Below are positions 63,071 to 64,000 of a stretch of 64,000 bases of DNA, one piece after another. Positions within the stretch are counted from its first letter, which is position 1; each line of letters opens with the position of its first letter. Source of the stretch: Pedobacter sp. Leaf170 (GTDB taxonomy: Bacteria; Bacteroidota; Bacteroidia; Sphingobacteriales; Sphingobacteriaceae); NCBI RefSeq assembly GCF_920984665.1, contig NZ_CAKLBP010000005.1:124001-188000 (forward strand), read 5' to 3'. The translations under genes and the position numbers were made by a program. The notes beneath the pieces were generated by a model that saw nothing but the letters and a program-made list of their open reading frames with translations, made no database searches and was not told the origin of the DNA.

Positions 63071-64000
63071 CTAATATCCAAAAATCTGTTCTAATGTTAA
63101 GGTTGTAACCTTGCCAAATTTCTGCATATCCTCAAGTTTCACTTTTTTATCAGATGCAACAATTAAATAGCTGTAAGGCTTATTTGCTATTTTTTGGTCG
63201 TGGAAACCTTTAATATCTGCAAAGGTTATTGGTTTCAAACCTTTGTATAAATCAATTCTTGAATCGTAATCGTAGCCTAATTTTTTGTCGGCAAAATAGT
63301 AGGCAAAAATACCATCTTTAGTTATTCTTGTGGTTTCGAGCGAAGAAAGCACGTTTGATTTTGCACCATCGAACGATTTATCACTTTGTGGCAAAACATT
63401 TAATAATTCATTCATTCCGTTAACGGCATCCGTCATTTTATCGGCCTGGCTACCAACATAAGCAATCATGCTATATTGTCTGTCGGCTTTATCTGGCATT
63501 TGGTAAAGCGCATAAGTAGAATATGCCAATGCTTTCGATTCTCTGATGGTTTGGAATACGATAGAACCCATTCCGCCACCAAAATAATTGTTAAAAACCT
63601 CAATATTTGGGCGGTCAGTTTTATTGTAAACTCCAGTGTTTCTTAACCAGCGAATTTCTGATTGTACCATATCATAGTTAGCAAAATAGACTTTGTTGCT
63701 ATCCTGAACGGTATAATTATAAACCTTTGCAGGTGCAGCCGGCGTAAATTCTTTAGCTAAAAGATGTTCTTTTTTAATATCGGCAGTAATTGCATTAACG
63801 TCTTTTGGACCGTAATACGTAATAACATGCTCATAATTGGTTAAGTTTTTCAGCAAATAAATTAAATCTTCGGCTTTCATGTTTTTAACATCATCGTTAG
63901 AGAGCACGTTATTATATGGATTTACCGCACCATATTGTGCATAAGAAGTTAAACCAACCATTATCTGGCCTTTATTTAATTTATTATTTTCGCGATTTTT
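63071..64000 (-). CDS. M16 family zinc metallopeptidase, C-terminal part (start outside window)
   Basis: The frame remains open through base 64000 (upstream residues KNRENNKLNKGQI), so the internal Met at 63961 is not the start. About 310 residues of the C-terminal inactive half are seen: SYAQYGAVNPYNNVLSNDDV, DLIYLLKNLTNYEHVITYYG, then FNNYFGGGMGSIVFQTIRESKALAYSTYALY, a typical M16 R/Y-containing segment (RESKALAYS), and IPFADIK-like GLKPITFADIKGFHDQKI. The HxxEH zinc motif would lie upstream, beyond the window. Probably a periplasmic pitrilysin-type protease. Confidence 0.9.
   Translation of the reverse strand, partial: KNRENNKLNKGQIMVGLTSYAQYGAVNPYNNVLSNDDVKNMKAEDLIYLLKNLTNYEHVITYYGPKDVNAITADIKKEHLLAKEFTPAAPAKVYNYTVQDSNKVYFANYDMVQSEIRWLRNTGVYNKTDRPNIEVFNNYFGGGMGSIVFQTIRESKALAYSTYALYQMPDKADRQYSMIAYVGSQADKMTDAVNGMNELLNVLPQSDKSFDGAKSNVLSSLETTRITKDGIFAYYFADKKLGYDYDSRIDLYKGLKPITFADIKGFHDQKIANKPYSYLIVASDKKVKLEDMQKFGKVTTLTLEQIFGY

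Noticed and set aside
1..64000. tRNA, rRNA, insertion sequence, integrase or prophage
   Set aside because: I looked on both strands and found no cloverleaf-like gene with acceptor/TPsiC signature, no rRNA sequence and no transposase or integrase motifs.

Overview
The window is chromosomal DNA of a Bacteroidota bacterium, most likely family Sphingobacteriaceae and Pedobacter-like. Signs in the sequence are AT-rich DNA, promoters of the TTG-N19/20-TAnnTTTG type, few Shine-Dalgarno sites, a SusC/SusD pair with a hybrid two-component regulator, a type IX secretion C-terminal domain, small Bacteroidota-only families (DUF3667, DUF4295, DUF5606), and several families of short dispersed hairpin repeats. 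No tRNA, rRNA, CRISPR array, phage or transposase was seen. The genus is an inference.

Layout. 1-2516 is the 3' part of uvrA. 2517-3554 is a tandem array of about 177-bp units. 3555-14086 is almost all on the minus strand: membrane and BON/SH3 proteins, a CYTH protein coupled to a GH20 hexosaminidase, a class I amidotransferase, asparaginase, TatD, an FKBP lipoprotein and an NrnA-type phosphoesterase. 14301-18649 holds ndk, a second FKBP, a 57-residue lipoprotein, recF with its DUF721/DciA partner and a TPR membrane protein. 18870-21389 pairs a CstB-like persulfide dioxygenase/rhodanese fusion with a YpdA-type bacillithiol-disulfide reductase. 21491-31000 includes an interrupted alpha/beta hydrolase, DinB, cyclophilin, DUF5606, RlmH, a membrane-bound MutS-like ATPase, a large PKD/gliding-type surface protein and a GH1 beta-glucosidase. 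31215-36450 carries two different aconitases in a row. 36868-42166 has a NodB deacetylase, a TolC/HlyD pair, gpsA and a small secreted protein. 42238-45432 is the conserved rpmB-rpmG-DUF4295-ftsY-rimO block, followed by acs.

The most distinctive region is 49856-62833, a polysaccharide utilization locus: a 1378-residue hybrid sensor/AraC regulator, SusC, SusD, a GH130 mannoside phosphorylase/hydrolase, an MFS transporter overlapping the GH130 gene, and a 571-residue secreted protein of no family I recognise. The last is the best candidate for undescribed biology. A direct-repeat motif with two-turn spacing lies just upstream of susC and may be the regulator's operator. Next to this locus is a relic in which an internal piece of another SusC is joined to the last codons of a SusD.

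Three coding regions are visibly broken: the alpha/beta hydrolase (in-frame TAG where Trp is likely), an M57 metallopeptidase (one base short in an A-run), and the SusC/SusD relic (frameshift in a C6 run, a stop and a deletion). The NodB deacetylase contains five tandem 7-bp units inside its reading frame and could be a contingency locus. The window ends inside an M16 peptidase gene.
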